Origin: Holothuria scabra
Lineage: Eukaryota; Echinodermata; Holothuroidea; Aspidochirotida; Holothuriidae
DNA: 64,000 nucleotides
Reading direction: 5' to 3'
Assembly: GCA_037179385.1 (NCBI GenBank)
Contig: CM074190.1
Span: forward strand, 7,144,284-7,208,283
Each line of letters begins with the position of its first letter. Position 1 is the stretch's first letter. Both the position numbers and the translations under genes were made by a program. Shown piece by piece: positions 37,530 through 49,449 of this stretch. Under the pieces are notes generated by a model. It was not told the DNA's origin and ran no database searches. It saw only the letters and a program-made list of their open reading frames with translations.

Positions 37530-38855
37530 TAACAGGGGAAATGTCTTGACAAGGAGTGCCGGATTAATATTAATCATTTACTACGACGTATGTCGTGCTT
37601 AACGGTGTATTACATTGGCAGAGTATCTGAAAACTGTTGCACTCCCTGAGCTTTCAGTCACAGTACTTAACTAATCATTAAGAGTATATGCATAGTATTT
37701 GAAGCTTAACCTGCTTTATTGATGTAAACGGGGAGGAGGGGGTGGTCAGCATTAGCTTATCCACTACCCAAATGCCCAAGAGAATAGGGTTCAAAAATGT
37801 ATGTCAATCCCGATCTGGTTTATTATATAACAGTTATACTATTTGGCATAGCTCGGTACTAACATCATCCATTTCCACATTTGCTCGTCTTTCGTCCAGG
37901 CATCTGTTGTGTTTGATGCTTTGAAGGCCGACGAGAGTTCCATTGTACATAAGGTCTCAGTTACAAAACTCTGATTCCACCAAGTACCACATTCAGAGTG
38001 AAATAAAAGTAAATCGTACATAATATTCCACCCTTTTTACAGCAATATCAATTACCATTCTGCCTTACTAAGGTAGAGGTTCGATTACAGAAGCGAACAG
38101 CTTCTTAGCAGTGTAATGCTTGAATCAGTAAAGCTGATACCTTACCACTTTTCAGAATTGTTTAAAAAGGAAATAGCTGGGGCATGCATCTTAAAGTTGT
38201 CACCTCCTCTCAACGTTTGTACTTAAAATTGTCAATGAAACGAATTTTTGAGACAAACGACCTTGGGGAGACATAAATACCCCACGTTCGCGTGTCCATA
38301 TGATTGAGTTGCCTTCCAGCATTAATGTTACTTTCTGAACGGTATCTCCGATATTTTTAAATGAACATCAGACGGCTTCGATTGATTTATCGAGTTACAT
38401 TGAAGCGTCGTAGGCGTGTTACTACATGAAGACACACACCAGCTTCGCTCTAAGTGGTAAGACGCATGCTCGCAGATACTGACACGTGAGTAGATGTCAC
38501 GAATGTAAATAAACTTCTCACTTTCAATTTATTGCATTAGTCTATCACTTGAGTTTTCTCTAAAAGAAATCGTAATCCCAACTATAGTCAGCTAAGTAGC
38601 CTCTACTTAACATGTTTAAATTATCTTTAACCATGTGTGATAAATTCTTATTTTAATGTTTGACTGGGATAAGTACAGATAGACTGCTAGTAATGTGTCC
38701 ATGAATAGATGATGAAGTCGCTGAAACTGAAAATCTAATAGAGAGATATTACGCCGGAAGGGAAAATTTGATGATTCTCAGGCTGATTCTCGACACTTCC
38801 GTCAATAATATTACCAGCTTGTAAGACACGATACAGAGATGCGAAAGTCTAGACA
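37530..38855. other. Unrecognised non-coding DNA
   Basis: Nothing supportable was seen on either strand. Confidence 0.45.
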
Positions 38856-38859
38856 TACA

Positions 38860-38968
38860 CTGGTCATAGATTGATCATAGACTGGTCATAGACTGTCCAT
38901 TGACTGGTTATAGAATGGTCATAACTGGTCAAAGACTGGTCTTTTCAGAAAAAGCTACTAACTGGTCA
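38860..38968 (+). repeat. Minisatellite, ACTGGTCATAG unit
   Basis: About nine imperfect copies of an 11-base unit (ACTGGTCATAG and variants such as ATTGATCATAG, ACTGTCCATTG, ACTGGTTATAG) run in the same direction. The run is interrupted late by a short unrelated piece before a final ACTGGTCATA. Confidence 0.9.
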
Positions 38969-39206
38969 TATTCAACTTCTTGCTGTCCCTGCAGGGGGCG
39001 ATTATTCTTTGGATAGCAAAATTCCTTCTGATCTATAAATTTGAATTGCCGTTTCTGCCTAATACCAATAGATCAAGGGAACGATGGAAAAAGTTCCTAA
39101 GAAATGAATCCGGCCGAGAGTAGTGCCAGACTTGTTAGGATACCTTCTTCATACTACGTTGACATTTATATGTTTCGCTTAAGGTATCCTTAATAATGTT
39201 TGTTTT

Positions 39207-41321
39207 GCCTTAAACAGTGGCGTAGCTACTGGGGAGGGTGGGGGGGGGGGGGGCAGGGGGAGCAAGTTGCCCCCCCCCGAAAAATAATTTGGGGAAATTT
39301 GATGAAACTGGGGAAATTTGATGAATTGTCTTAAATATAACAAAAATTTCTCAAAATTTTTGTTAGAATAGTAAATTCTGAGACATTTCTCATACATAAC
39401 TCGAATTTTCATGCAACAAATTAACCCATATTTGAGACATCGTCAGTGTCGCATAAACCGGCCCTACTCGCGTTCCACAAAAATGTCCTCGCCGCGTAGC
39501 AGATTGAATGTTCTCTTGTATAGGCGCGGTTTTTATGATCAGTGCATTTCAGTGCACATAAAAGTGTTATTCAGGAATTTAACAACAGCTGATACAGTAC
39601 AACTAACACTGAAAGGCTATAAACCCGCACTTATCCCCCTGCACACAGTCTCTGTGTTGTACACTTTGGGAATTCAGTAAAAGGATGTGAAAAATGACAA
39701 GTCACTAACGTTGACCCCCCCCCCCCCTCCGAGTTTATTATACTGTCCTGCAAGCTAGTAGTAGCTATACCGATTTTTCTCTGTGTACATAACGATAGAT
39801 GGGGCTGAAACAATCCATGGCCAACGATAAACTCAAGGTTAGTCTAGAAATTAGAATGAACGGGATCCATTGACAGACTAAGATTTTGTTACTTAGCCCA
39901 ATCCTTGGAGGCTTACAGGCTAGTTTGGGAAAAAGCTTTCTGCTCACTTGGGGTGTAACAATAAACGGGTCCATGAGTACCTTATAGCCTTTTCACTTAA
40001 CAGACTGCTGTTCTAACAGGATATCCTGTGTGATCGAGCCAGTATTAGGTCTCCTTTTAGTGGCGTACGAAGGGGGGAATTGGGCCATCCCCCCTCACAG
40101 ATGCCATTTTTTCTTTGTTCTTAAATATAAGTAGTTAAACTTTAGTAACACAGATTTTACTTCAAAAGATAGCATTTGTGGCACCAGGTTGCATATAAGG
40201 ACACCCAATTTTTCAAAAATTTTCAAAGGAGAAGGATTGTCTGTGTGAGTACGTCCCTCAGTGATGACAATTTTTTAACTCCTACAAATAGGCAAATTCT
40301 GTCAAATTCCAATTTTAACGTTAAAAGGTAGACTCTGTTCCCCACTGGTGGCATCGATAAAAATAAAGACTACATGTTTAGATTCTCTTTACAAGCATGA
40401 ATACGCTATTTTTGACCATGTGCGGGGCCTGATTTTTCGATTTTTTTTTCACGCTCCGCCCCAACCAATGGTGGCGTTTCGCTCAGTCTTTTGGGCAAAA
40501 TTACATTTTGGGGTCAGATTACCCCTTAACTCTCTGATCACTTTGCAGTTTGCGAACATATTTTGAAGGAAGGATTTTATTAACAAACGACAAAAGAAGA
40601 TAATGGCTGGGTAGATTCTTCGTATAAGTCTGAAAAATGCTATTTCCGGCCATCTGAGGGGTCTGATTTTTCGAAATTTTCTCTGCGCCCCGCGCCAACC
40701 AATGGTGGCGCTCCGCTTAGATAATCTTTATAACAAAATAACGTTTTGTGGCCAAGAAATACCACAAATCCTTTACCGATCAATACTCTTTTATTTTGAC
40801 TCATAAAAGTGTGCAAATTTAATAAAAAGTTTTACTTCGTAAGGTAGCATAAATGGCATAAGAATGCATGTAAAGACACAAAAGTTTCAGTTTTATCCTC
40901 ATGAACCACCATGATTCAACTTTTTACACTGTTCCTGTCAAAGTCGAAAATCTTGCACCATTTTGCATCTAGGCTCCTTGAAAACGTCAAAAAATTTCCG
41001 GACACCCCCTCCCCTAGACCATACTGCATGCCCCCACCCCCTTCAGAGAAATCCTGGGTACGCCACTGCGTTAGTACATACAAATAAACCAGATATTGTT
41101 TCCCAAAATAATATACTAAGAGCTGTTATATCCAATTGCTCTATGTTATACTTTAAGATTAAAAATGCAGGTAATATTACATAATGGCATGGTAATGTTG
41201 TTATACTTGTATATTTGCATTTTTTATATGAAATACATACACATTGACTGGGAAAAATTTTGGGGAAATTTCGTACCTTTGCCCCCCTGGAAAAAATCCT
41301 AGCTACGCCACTGGCCTTAAA
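39207..41321. mobile_element. Non-autonomous hAT element with exact 8-bp target duplication
   Basis: The target duplication GCCTTAAA is exact at 39207-39214 and 41314-41321. The element proper is 39215-41313. Its left end CAGTGGCGTAGCTACTGGGG and its right end, reading CAGTGGCGTAGCTAGGATTT on the other strand, are inverted repeats with the CAGTG start expected of hAT elements. G/C homopolymer runs follow the left terminus, with a GGGGG...CCCCC hairpin. There is no transposase. A second element of the same general type is nested inside (40058-41068). Confidence 0.88.
40058..41068. mobile_element. Nested hAT-like element with hairpin units
   Basis: The left end TAGTGGCGTACGAAGGGGGG and the right end, read inversely as CAGTGGCGTACCCAGGATTT, resemble the termini of the outer element. 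The flanking octamers do not match, so the target duplication is lost or the unit is chimeric. The interior contains two related blocks centred on 40462 and 40690. Each has GGCC..CTGA..GG..CTGATTTTTCG followed by an inverted word CCAACCAATGGTGGCG. A relative lies at 61763-62377. Confidence 0.65.
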
Positions 41322-43875
41322 GTTTAATTCATTGTTCCTCAGGCGCGAGGGATCTAGAATGAATAGATATCAAGGGTCAGCTCAAGTAATTTCCACATAC
41401 CTTTGCCCATATGTTCGAGGTACTCTCCTATTGACAAACTTATTTTCTAACCATGTGACAATGCATTGTGAAGTGGTAGTACAGTTTTTTGTAAAAAACA
41501 ACTTTGTGTAAGTATAGGAATAACACTGAAGATGTAAAATATCGCACCAGCTTACAACTGAGGGACCAGCGTAATCGGAGGGAGGGCATCCCCCGCTTGA
41601 GCTTTTGGAATGCTTTTTCGGTAAATTGGTTGATTTTGTCGGTACATCCGTCCAGCTTGTTGGACCTGTGGAAAAGTATTCCTGTACGAACAACGCACAT
41701 ATTATTATTATTGTTAATGAACAGAAATATAAAAAAGAAAAATTTCGAGCGCTTCGCGTTCATCTGCAGTGACCCTTCGTTGAAAGGTTAACAACGGGTT
41801 CGGATATATTGGTTGTCTAAAGTTAAACGCAAATGCAACGTCATATTTCGTTTAAACCCTTGATTGACTCTATTGTGAGTCCCTGGTGGTTGGAGGGACT
41901 TAGACACCTTTACAGTATTTGGCTTTGAAATGGTGTAACGTACGTCACATAATACAGTATGCATAGAGATCTTTTCTAAGCAATACTTGATGCAGTTATT
42001 GTTCAATATACCTCATTGAGCTACCTTCTCCACGTAGTCTTGCGAAATCATAAGAACAACTTGAACTTTAAAACACTCTTACAAATCAGAGGACGACCTT
42101 TCAAGTTATCCGGACATTAATTCTTTTTTTGAAAACTGCCTAGCAGTCAATGTAACGTGGCTAACGTCAACTCTGTAGACCATGGAATGTTGTCACTTGT
42201 GAAAGACTGAAGGGGCAGATTTAGAAGGCACAATACTAGTTAGATCCAGTGTGTAATCAGTAACTTACACTCTTAATGACCGCTTTCATATTCACTGTCT
42301 TCTAGCAAAACGAAGAGACATTTAAACCAAAGGTGAGGAAAAGTTCAATGCAAACGTCAATGGATAAATGTACATTGATTCAAGTTTGGAACATCAACGA
42401 ACCGAGCTTTTTCCAACGTCTCCAGTCTTCATCACACGGTGATTGTGGATATCAACAAGAGTGATATAAGGCGGTCATCAATTCGCAGTGGGATTTATAA
42501 CAAATGACTTATAATACAACTGCTTCCCTACAGTAGAAAGTAAAGTGCACAAGAAACTTAATCCCGCAAATGTCTAATTAGTTCCTTGATTGTCACATAT
42601 GCTTTCTAGGGATCGAGAATCACCTTGAGGCAAGACTTAATTACTCCAAGCGTATGGGCAGAATTTATTAATTTTTGGAGATCGTATAATTACACCAAAT
42701 ATAGAGACATTGCAATGGACAACTAGGAAACGTATATTTTAAAACAGATATCCGTCTGCCAATGTGATTTTTTACTTGGAGAGACAAAATTACCGATAGT
42801 TGTCATTCATATCTCTATGGCTGACATTATAAATCACATACATGACACAATATGGTCACAGGGTGTCCTGATTGCACTTTAGAGCTAGCTTGAAAGGTAC
42901 CCGGTATATGCTGTTATCAGGGAGTTGTTAGATAACGCCCTGTTATTATGCATTGTGTTTATAATTTCAATGTCAGTTCAGTTTTACTCTAATTCAGATC
43001 CATTTACACTGACAGCGGTAGCAAAATGTTTACAAAATGAAAACGAAATGAAATGAAAAACAAAATGAAATAATAACATCAAGCAACTTAAAAAGCTTAT
43101 CAGGATAATCAACCCCAAATAAAACAAGCACAGAAAACAAAAATTCAATACATACAAAATAAAAGACTCAAAACATTTAAGCCTTAGCAAACTTTACCAA
43201 TTGAAGGTTGAGCAAGGATACGCTTAAGACAGCTTTTGGAGGGAAAAGGAATAACTTGGTTGGGATAATCAGCACTATCTGACACAGAGATTTGCTTTTA
43301 AGTTCTTGTTACCTTTTCTGTGAATACCTTCTAGTGAATGATAACTTCGGTGTGTTCGCTCTTGTAAACACGGAAAAACGCAAAGTGCTTTCGGTGAATT
43401 TGGCTCTCTCTGTTATGAGGTTTGTTCTTCATTCTTCTCAACTTCATAACATTACTTTCAAATGGCTGCTACATGGGATTGTAGGGAAGAGATTTGGTAC
43501 GGATTGCTTTGAGGAAGGATAGAAAAAGACGCAAAACAACACTATATTCCAGTCTTTTGAATTTGGTACATGAAAACAATTGCAAAAATTGATTTCTTCA
43601 ATACTGACTATGAAGAATCATTACTCAATTTTGCAAAACATTTTGCTGACTCTCATTTTCTGCTGTAATATGCATTTTACAAATAATAAAAATATAACAG
43701 TAAAGAACCCCTTTAATTTTAACTTCAAGGTTTTCGATTAATTACAGTATCTCGATTGAAAATTATTTTGGTAGAGTGTAGAACATTCTTCTGAAAATCA
43801 TAAATAAATAAACTCAGCTTTGAAGAGCCTTTAAAACAGCAAATTACAGCTATTTTGTGTCATTTTTAACTGTAT
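41322..43875. other. Unrecognised non-coding DNA
   Basis: No gene is supported. The overlapping ORFs around 41260-41790 lie on both strands over the same bases and show no domain. Confidence 0.45.
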
Positions 43876-43959
43876 CTATCACCCAGGGGCGTAGCCAGGA
43901 TTTTCTTGTGGGGGGCAAAGTCGACTCATCGTCCCCAATCTTGACCGACAGGACTATCT

Positions 43960-44285
43960 AAGCGCAGCGCCACCATCGGTTGGCGCGGAGCGTACAAGAA
44001 AATTTTTGGTTTTAGAAACCCCTCAGATGGCAGGAAACGGCACTTCCCGAGTGTTTTATGCTGCATGTTCCCAACCTGGAAATGGATCTCATTTCTGAAA
44101 TATCTCAATTAATGCAAAAAAAAAGAAGAACATTCTATGGAAAATGTCAATACATGTTTCTAAGCGGAGCTGTACCATCGATTGGTGCGGAGCGAACCAG
44201 GAAATTTTTGGTTTTACAAACCCCTCAGATGGCCGGAAACGGCACTTCCCGAGTGTTCAGAGCAAGAATATGTTCAGCCCAACTT
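43960..44285 (-). repeat. Two tandem units with CCATTGGTTGG-type hairpin
   Basis: Units centred on 43975 and 44180 share TCTAAGCG.AGC, then a CCATCG.TTGG.GCGGAGCG core, then AATTTTTGGTTTTA.AAACCC, then CTCAGATGGC.GGAAACGGCA. The same unit runs on the opposite strand at 40.4-40.7 kb and 61.6-62.0 kb. Confidence 0.8.
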
Positions 44286-45179
44286 TGAAATCCTCCTCGC
44301 TTCTTAATTGGAGCACTTGACAAATATTGAGGGGCTGCACATACCTTTAGCCCCCACTTTTTCATTTTTCATCGCCGCCACTGGGGTGTGGCATTTTCTT
44401 GAGGGAGCGAAGCGCCCAAGTGAGGAGCCCAGCATCCGAACGGGGAGAGGGTGTGGTTCTCCCACTCCTACCTCAAGGAGATGTTGCAATTTTACATCAA
44501 AATTGAGCGATCTGGTGAACACCTTAGCTGGATTTTTTGGACATTTTCAATCTTGTATCAATGTTTTCCTTTTTCCCTCGAGAGTTGTGTGCCTGTAAGA
44601 GGGTTACTGTACGAGTCAATGGGGCCCTAGGAAATTGTGTTGCACTGAAACACTGAAACAGCTACTCATAAGACTTACATTGGCTAAACCAGCGGAATTG
44701 ACATTTACCTTGAAAAACGCCAAAACTCCATTTAAATAAAAAAAAATAAAAAAATAGGTCTGGGCGGGAGTAAGTGCGAACCCCCTGGCTACGGGCCTGT
44801 CTTCCTGGGTGTCCCCCTCCCCTTTTGGAATTTTTTGCTGTCTCGAAGAGCTTAGATGCAACATGGTTCTATATTTTGTTCTTTTTATACTAGATTCCAG
44901 TGTTCTCCACAGGGGGTTTTAGAGGGCCGACACGTCCTTCTAGTGAAATTGGCCGCCCCTCCAAAATAGTTGCCGCTCTCCAAAAAATGCAGCTTCTATC
45001 TTTAGTTCATTGCTTCATTACACATATACAAGTCATAACTGGAAAATGTGTCTTCCCTCCAGGCTTGGCGCCAGGATTTGCCCGACGAAGGGCCACTCTC
45101 CGAACGGGGGAGGGGTAGGGTGGGTAGCGACCCCAAGCCCCGACAGCCAGGATGCCGTCGATGAGTTGGTGAGGGAGAT

Positions 45180-46400
45180 TTGAAGAAAACCTGTGCACTA
45201 TACCTGCCGTTGCGAGTCATATACGACATTAAATTTTTATATGCTAGAGGAAGATATTTCCGCACTGATTTAACCGTGGAAAAGCGGGCGAAATTTTTGG
45301 GGGTTAGCCTACACTAAAAAGAATCTGTACTTATTTAAAGCTTATACAGATCAATTGTCACGGCCTTTTGGCCCTATCGGGCACAACTTATATTGTACTT
45401 CCTCTTCGAGTCCGTACCGCACGACTGACACAAGAGATCACACCTCCCTGGTTTAGCGAAATGAGATGAAATTCCCGATATGTTCATTAATCCATTTATT
45501 CTACATATTAGTTTACTTGAAAAGATGGGAAGGGTTTGTAATTTATTAGCTCTAGGTAACGGAACTGAGGAAGAGTGTGAAAAGCATTCTGAACATTTTG
45601 GGTTTTATCGCAGAAATAACTCTTTTGAAAGCCAAAATAATTAAACCGACCATGGGAAGGCGACAGATTATTCCCGATAGGGAGCGGGCCATGTCAGCTT
45701 CCACAAGTTCCGACGGCCCCTATGTCGAGGGGGTGGTGAGAAGGGGATATGAAGGAGCCTAACTATCCCATGTTATTGAACCCCTTTTCACATTTTGCAC
45801 AATATCACTTAATATTTTAAAAGCCGAGTTGCGCACTGATAGTGTTCTGTTGAGTCTAAATCGTGAAATTGCAAAGCGCGCGAAGCGCGCGAAAATTTTT
45901 GGTAGACTTACAACAATAACATAGCCTATGTAATCATTAAAAACAAAAAAAAAAAAAAAATAGAAACTGTGGGGGTTGTAGACCGTATCGGGGATAACAT
46001 ACATTGCGTCGAAAACACCTGGAATATCCGATAAAATAACCAAACTATGCTCCATCTGTCCGTGAGTCGTTCACCAACTGACCTATCGCATGACACACAC
46101 AAGAGAACAGCAACTAGGCTTTGTGATATCGGATGAAATTTAAGACCTCTAAATAACCTGTGTACTCTGCCTCCCTGTTTCTTGGTAAGGTTGACAGGAC
46201 TTACACTCTCTAGATATGTGGAATGGAAGTATTAAAAAAAACTGGAGTGAATCTACAGCGCACGTAGCGCGCTGAAAATTTGGGGTTCTTATTAGGGAAA
46301 TTGTCCCTTAAGAGCAAAAAACAGGTAAACCATCGGGGACACTAGCCGCCGTCGGGGACTGCATACTTTATCAAAACGACTAAGAGCTTCCCTCCCCTCC
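45180..46400. repeat. Degenerate tandem repeat with GCGCGCGAAGCGCGCG motif
   Basis: Three related blocks carry a GC-alternating word followed by AAATTTTTGG: GCGGGCGAAATTTTTGGGG at about 45283, GCGCGCGAAGCGCGCGAAAA at about 45872, and GCGCACGTAGCGCGCTGAAA at about 46259. About 70-80 bases later each has a TATCGGG/CATCGGGG word. The spacing is unequal (about 590 and 385 bases). A fourth relative stands alone near 61180. Confidence 0.6.
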
Positions 46401-46582
46401 TCGAAAAACTTTAAAAAATGCCCCGATTCCCTCCCTCCTCTTGCCGTTTGTCTTTTTTTTATTTATTTATTTTTTTTTGCTCTCCTTCATTTTTTCAACA
46501 TCGCCCATCGCGTCCCCAAAATTTCTGTGGGGGGGCACTTTGCCCCCCCTGCCCCCCCGCTGGCTACGCTAGTGCTATCACC

Positions 46583-47560
46583 AAAATCAACCTTTCCGCA
46601 AAGAAGAGTTACCTCCCAATGAAAGATCACTTCTCCAGTTAAAACATGAAAGCTCTAATACGAAATCTTCATAATTCAAGAATGACTCAATGTCAGGAAC
46701 TCATCTTTCCAGTGTTATTTCAAAGACGCTTCTTCTCAAGGTTTTCTGAGAATGTAAACCATGAACTGTATGAAAAAAAAAAATGATTCTTCGATATAAA
46801 TGTCTCTACCAACCTAAACGTCTGACGTTTTGTCAATGTGATTGAAGTAAAACGCCCTGAACACAAGTCTAGGCACCACATTCCAGCTTCCGGATCCCGA
46901 TAGGTTCACTGTTATTGACTTAACAGAATTTTTACGATGAAAACTGCTAAGAGTTTCTTTAATCTACTAGAGACGAGTCTCAGCGGATTAATGAAGAACG
47001 TGCATATTTATTACTTTCAACAGAAAGATTTAGTTTTTGTGATGAACTAAGCCTTGTCTTTGAAGCCTAAAGGAATGAAACGAAATAAACTTTAAAAGGA
47101 TAAACCAAAACTAGAAACAGGTCACTTTGTGATATTACTTGAGAGAGTTCGAACACTAGGACAGGATCTCAAATTAGTTTTTTTTTCAAGATAATAGGCT
47201 TAATCGAACAGATGTAGACAGGCAATTTCTTAAACTTCCTGTAATTACCACATTTTGAGGGGTAATAACTTTGAAGTTGTGGGCAAAAAGGAAGAATTTG
47301 AAACCAGAAATTAAAGAAAAATCGAACAGAGGTGGCTCACGGTATCTTCAATTACATCTTGTATGTCTTTCAGAACAGGTTGTTAGTAGATGGTCAAACC
47401 GTAGGCCTTCCCACAGGATCTCTTTCCGAAAAAAAGAAAATAACAGATCGATGGTATTTGCAAAGAACCGAAGTAGTTCAACCAGGAAGAAATTATTTAA
47501 TGTAATATCTTAAGGAAGTTAAAACCCTTGCTCTGCAATTTTAAGTTGATGAGTAAATTT
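46583..47560. other. Unrecognised non-coding DNA
   Basis: No coding or repeat structure can be supported. Confidence 0.45.
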
Positions 47561-47963
47561 CGACCACGGACTTCCTATACATGGACAGAGCATACTTTAC
47601 GGTACATTGTCGCTACCATTGTGTGACAAAAAGCGCACCAAGATGGCCGTCTGCTATGGTTTTGTGTGAAAGTTTGGACTTACTCAAGTATACTACCATA
47701 TTTTGCAAGGAAGGTGAAATTTTTTTCAAATATGGCAAGATAAGGTCAAAATCACTACACTTATTGCAGGAATATGATATTGTTTCCCATTCAAGTTAAA
47801 CTTTTGTTTAAAATATTACAGCGTCGTCATCAAATCAGACGATTTATTTCTTCACGGTGGCCATCTTGGTGCGCCGTTTTTGTCCCCGTCGGTGGCGACC
47901 ATCAACGGATAGGACGTACACGTCACATGCTCTGTCCATGTATATAAGTCCGTGATTTCGACC
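47561..47963. mobile_element. Long-TIR MITE
   Basis: The arms of about 90 bases are imperfect inverted repeats. The left arm (47561-47650) has CACGGACTT, ATACATGGACAGAGCAT and GCGCACCAAGATGGCC in that order. The right arm (about 47855-47963) gives the same words in the same order on the other strand. The ~200-base centre has no ORF of note. Target duplication was not resolved. Confidence 0.75.
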
Positions 47964-48209
47964 TATACCTATATGGCTTTTAATGATCGCTGATGAAGGT
48001 TCAAATAACAGTGACATTCCTTAAAACACGTGTTTCCTATATCATTAGTAGGTGACTTGCAAGCGAACGATTCCTGTGCTGAACCATTGTATGCAAATGA
48101 GAAGTTTCGGTTGACCAAGGAAGATGTGGTATTCCTGCTGCAATGACAAACCTCACTCAAATTGGCGTAGTGAAGGTACAGAATTTTCATCTAAAGCTGA
48201 TATCACTTT

Positions 48210-48513
48210 AAAGGCCTGTGTACACGAGCAACATTGAAAAACATTTGCAAAACATCCACTGACAACAAATCCAAATACATGCTTGTCTTCGGTTTGTTGC
48301 ACAGTATAGACAGGATATACAGCATGTTTTGAAAATGTTGCAAAAGAAATGTACTGTCAATTCTTTTCCAAACTTTCTCAAAACATTTTCAGAATGTTTT
48401 TACTCTGTCTACACTGTGCAACAAACCGAAAACAAGCATGTTTTGGGTTTGTTGCAGGTGAAGTCTTCTGAGAATGTTTTACAAATGTTGCTCGTGTATA
48501 CAGACCTTAAGCC
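48210..48513. mobile_element. Foldback MITE, arms ~100 bp
   Basis: The left arm (48210-48315) and right arm (48402-48513) are inverted copies. Shared words are GTGTACACGAGCAACATT (right copy GTATACACGAGCAACATT), ACATGCTTGT, TTCGGTTTGTTGCACAGT and TAGACAG. TTAA-containing words flank both ends, which may indicate a TTAA target duplication as in piggyBac-type MITEs, but the alignment of the last base is ambiguous. Confidence 0.75.
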
Positions 48514-48707
48514 CTAAGAACAAAACACTATCCAATCAATTCCGTTTGTCGAACAAGTCTTCATTCTCCACACGGACAGTTTTCTGCTTGCATCACTGCT
48601 GGTGTAGGAAATACGACCGATCAGAATTTATACGATAATCTGACAACGAAGGAAAAACATGCCTGTACAGACGAAACAATATTGAACGATTTGCTCATGT
48701 TTATTTC

Positions 48708-48772
48708 CAATCAATCAATAAATGAATTCATCAACCAATCAATCAATTAAGTGAATAATCAATCAATAAATC
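48708..48772 (+). repeat. Degenerate (CAAT)n-type microsatellite
   Basis: The words AATCAATCAATA, CCAATCAATCAATT and AATCAATCAATA recur over about 65 bases, broken by short interruptions. Confidence 0.8.
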
Positions 48773-49430
48773 TTTCTTTAAAGAAGTTAGTTAAAATATT
48801 TTCTAAATCAAACCATAATCTGAAATTTCTTCGTCTTCTTTCAATCGCGATGTGTTTGCTCAGCCCTACTTTTTAAAATGTGTAGGCATAAAAATTATAA
48901 AATGTAACGAAGAGTTTTCCACAATCGGTCTGACTCCGTCATATTTCAAACCCACTCGATTTTACTTTGTTTTTTTTTTCGATGCATCTGTTGGAAGCTG
49001 GGCTGAAGATAAAGTATTCTTAGCGATCTTCCAAGATACACTGTAATTAATACTATTAAATTTATCTTAATATGTATAACATATGTACACCCTTATTCAG
49101 GTACTGCGTTTCTTAGAAAGAAACGAGCTTTTATATGTCTGTAGGAACTCTAAGAAATTTCTACTCCGTATTGTTAAATCGTCTTAATCTGCTACCACAA
49201 TAGTCTTATCGCTATCTAGGAACCACAGCGACTGCACTTTTATATGCCGCTGTGTTCCGTGATTTCAGTACCTTCACTTGCCCACTTGCCACACATGTTC
49301 CAATGAGTACAGTCTTCTATTCGAAGCAAATTGGTAAATCTGTTATCTTCGAATTATATACATAGGTATTTTTCTTTTTTTCCGGCAGGAAGATATTTAT
49401 TTACGTCAACATATACAAACACATACACAC

Positions 49431-49449
49431 ATACATATATATATATATA
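49431..49449. repeat. (AT)n tract at a PLE 3' end
   Basis: A short AT run lies at the downstream (3') end of the minus-strand Penelope-like element at 49.5-50.3 kb. Confidence 0.8.

Larger units (their letters stand above)
43876..46582. mobile_element. Composite hAT element with exact 8-bp target duplication
   Basis: CTATCACC stands at 43876-43883 and again at 46575-46582. Between them, the left end CAGGGGCGTAGCCAGGATTT (from 43884) and the right end, reading CACTAGCGTAGCCAGCGGGG on the other strand (to 46574), are inverted repeats. The 2.69-kb interior has no transposase. It holds two inverted-orientation units of the hairpin repeat (43960-44290), other hAT-like ends (44383, 44799) and a degenerate tandem repeat (about 45180-46400). 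It looks like a carrier for successive nested insertions. Confidence 0.85.

Noticed and set aside
38860..38968. CRISPR-like array
   Set aside because: The units are 11 bases, contiguous and without spacers. It is a minisatellite in a eukaryotic genome.
41260..41791. Cluster of 80-107 codon ORFs on both strands
   Set aside because: They overlap one another in several frames without any motif, and a hAT end lies in the first of them.
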